This document shows positions 5,899 to 5,903 of a stretch of DNA of 5,903 bases, piece by piece. The translations under genes were made by a program, and so were the position numbers. The stretch's first letter is position 1. Every line of letters begins with the position of its first letter. The notes under the pieces were generated by a model. The model searched no databases and was not told the origin of the DNA. It saw only the letters and a list, made by a program, of their open reading frames with translations. Origin of the DNA: Chloroflexota bacterium (GTDB taxonomy: Bacteria; Chloroflexota; Limnocylindria; Limnocylindrales; CSP1-4); NCBI GenBank assembly GCA_021789355.1, contig JAJYJR010000392.1, positions 1 to 5,903 on the forward strand. Direction: 5' to 3'.

Positions 5899-5903
5899 TG
5901 GCG
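5791..5903. other. Unassigned sequence after the transposase break
   Basis: Immediately after the family-like part of the transposase, CCAGT-GTTGG-ACTGG (5791-5805) forms a perfect inverted repeat with 5-base arms. The following GC-rich sequence matches no gene I recognise on either strand. AAGGAG occurs at 5869-5874 and an ATG at 5898-5900, but the gap between them is too long for a usual start. It could be the end of another mobile element or host DNA joined by a deletion. Confidence 0.4.

Noticed and set aside
5898..5903. Start of a new gene at ATG 5898
   Set aside because: Only two codons are visible and the AAGGAG upstream is 23 bases away, too far for a normal start.
1..5903. CRISPR array, tRNA or rRNA genes
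   Set aside because: No regularly spaced repeats and no cloverleaf or rRNA-like sequence were seen on either strand.

Overview
This is a GC-rich bacterial segment (my visual estimate is near 70% G+C). No taxonomic marker is present. The GC content, GTG/TTG start options, universal TGA stops and a many-helix HisKA_3 kinase would fit Actinomycetota or Chloroflexota, but that is inference only.

Left third (1-1705, + strand): the 3' end of an unidentified gene, then three small membrane or secreted genes that share Met-rich MMG motifs and look like a copper-handling cluster. They are (i) a SHOCT-domain membrane protein, (ii) a small secreted Met-rich protein and (iii) a fusion of membrane helix, SHOCT domain, membrane helix and cupredoxin. 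All three carry lesions as read: an in-frame amber codon inside the SHOCT domain, a +1 frameshift right after the MMG motif, and in the cupredoxin a Cys-to-Arg change at the copper ligand plus a TGA codon one position before the Met ligand. The N-terminal half of (iii) is a paralogue of (i). This is either a decaying cluster or a poorly polished assembly.

Centre (1845-4141, - strand): an apparently intact two-component operon. A histidine kinase with an extracytoplasmic PDZ-like segment, several transmembrane helices, HisKA_3 and HATPase domains precedes a NarL/LuxR-type response regulator. The two genes overlap by four bases (GTGA). The layout resembles the ComP/ComA type. The operon runs convergently towards the cupredoxin gene and divergently from the next gene.

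Right third (4229-5903, + strand): a small secreted protein of unknown function with a strong ribosome binding site, then an IS256-family transposase that keeps its catalytic DDE residues. It departs from the family sequence at about position 5790, exactly where a short inverted repeat begins. The last 113 bases are unassigned.

No RNA genes, CRISPR arrays or convincing intrinsic terminators were found. There is no gene-free stretch longer than 300 bases.
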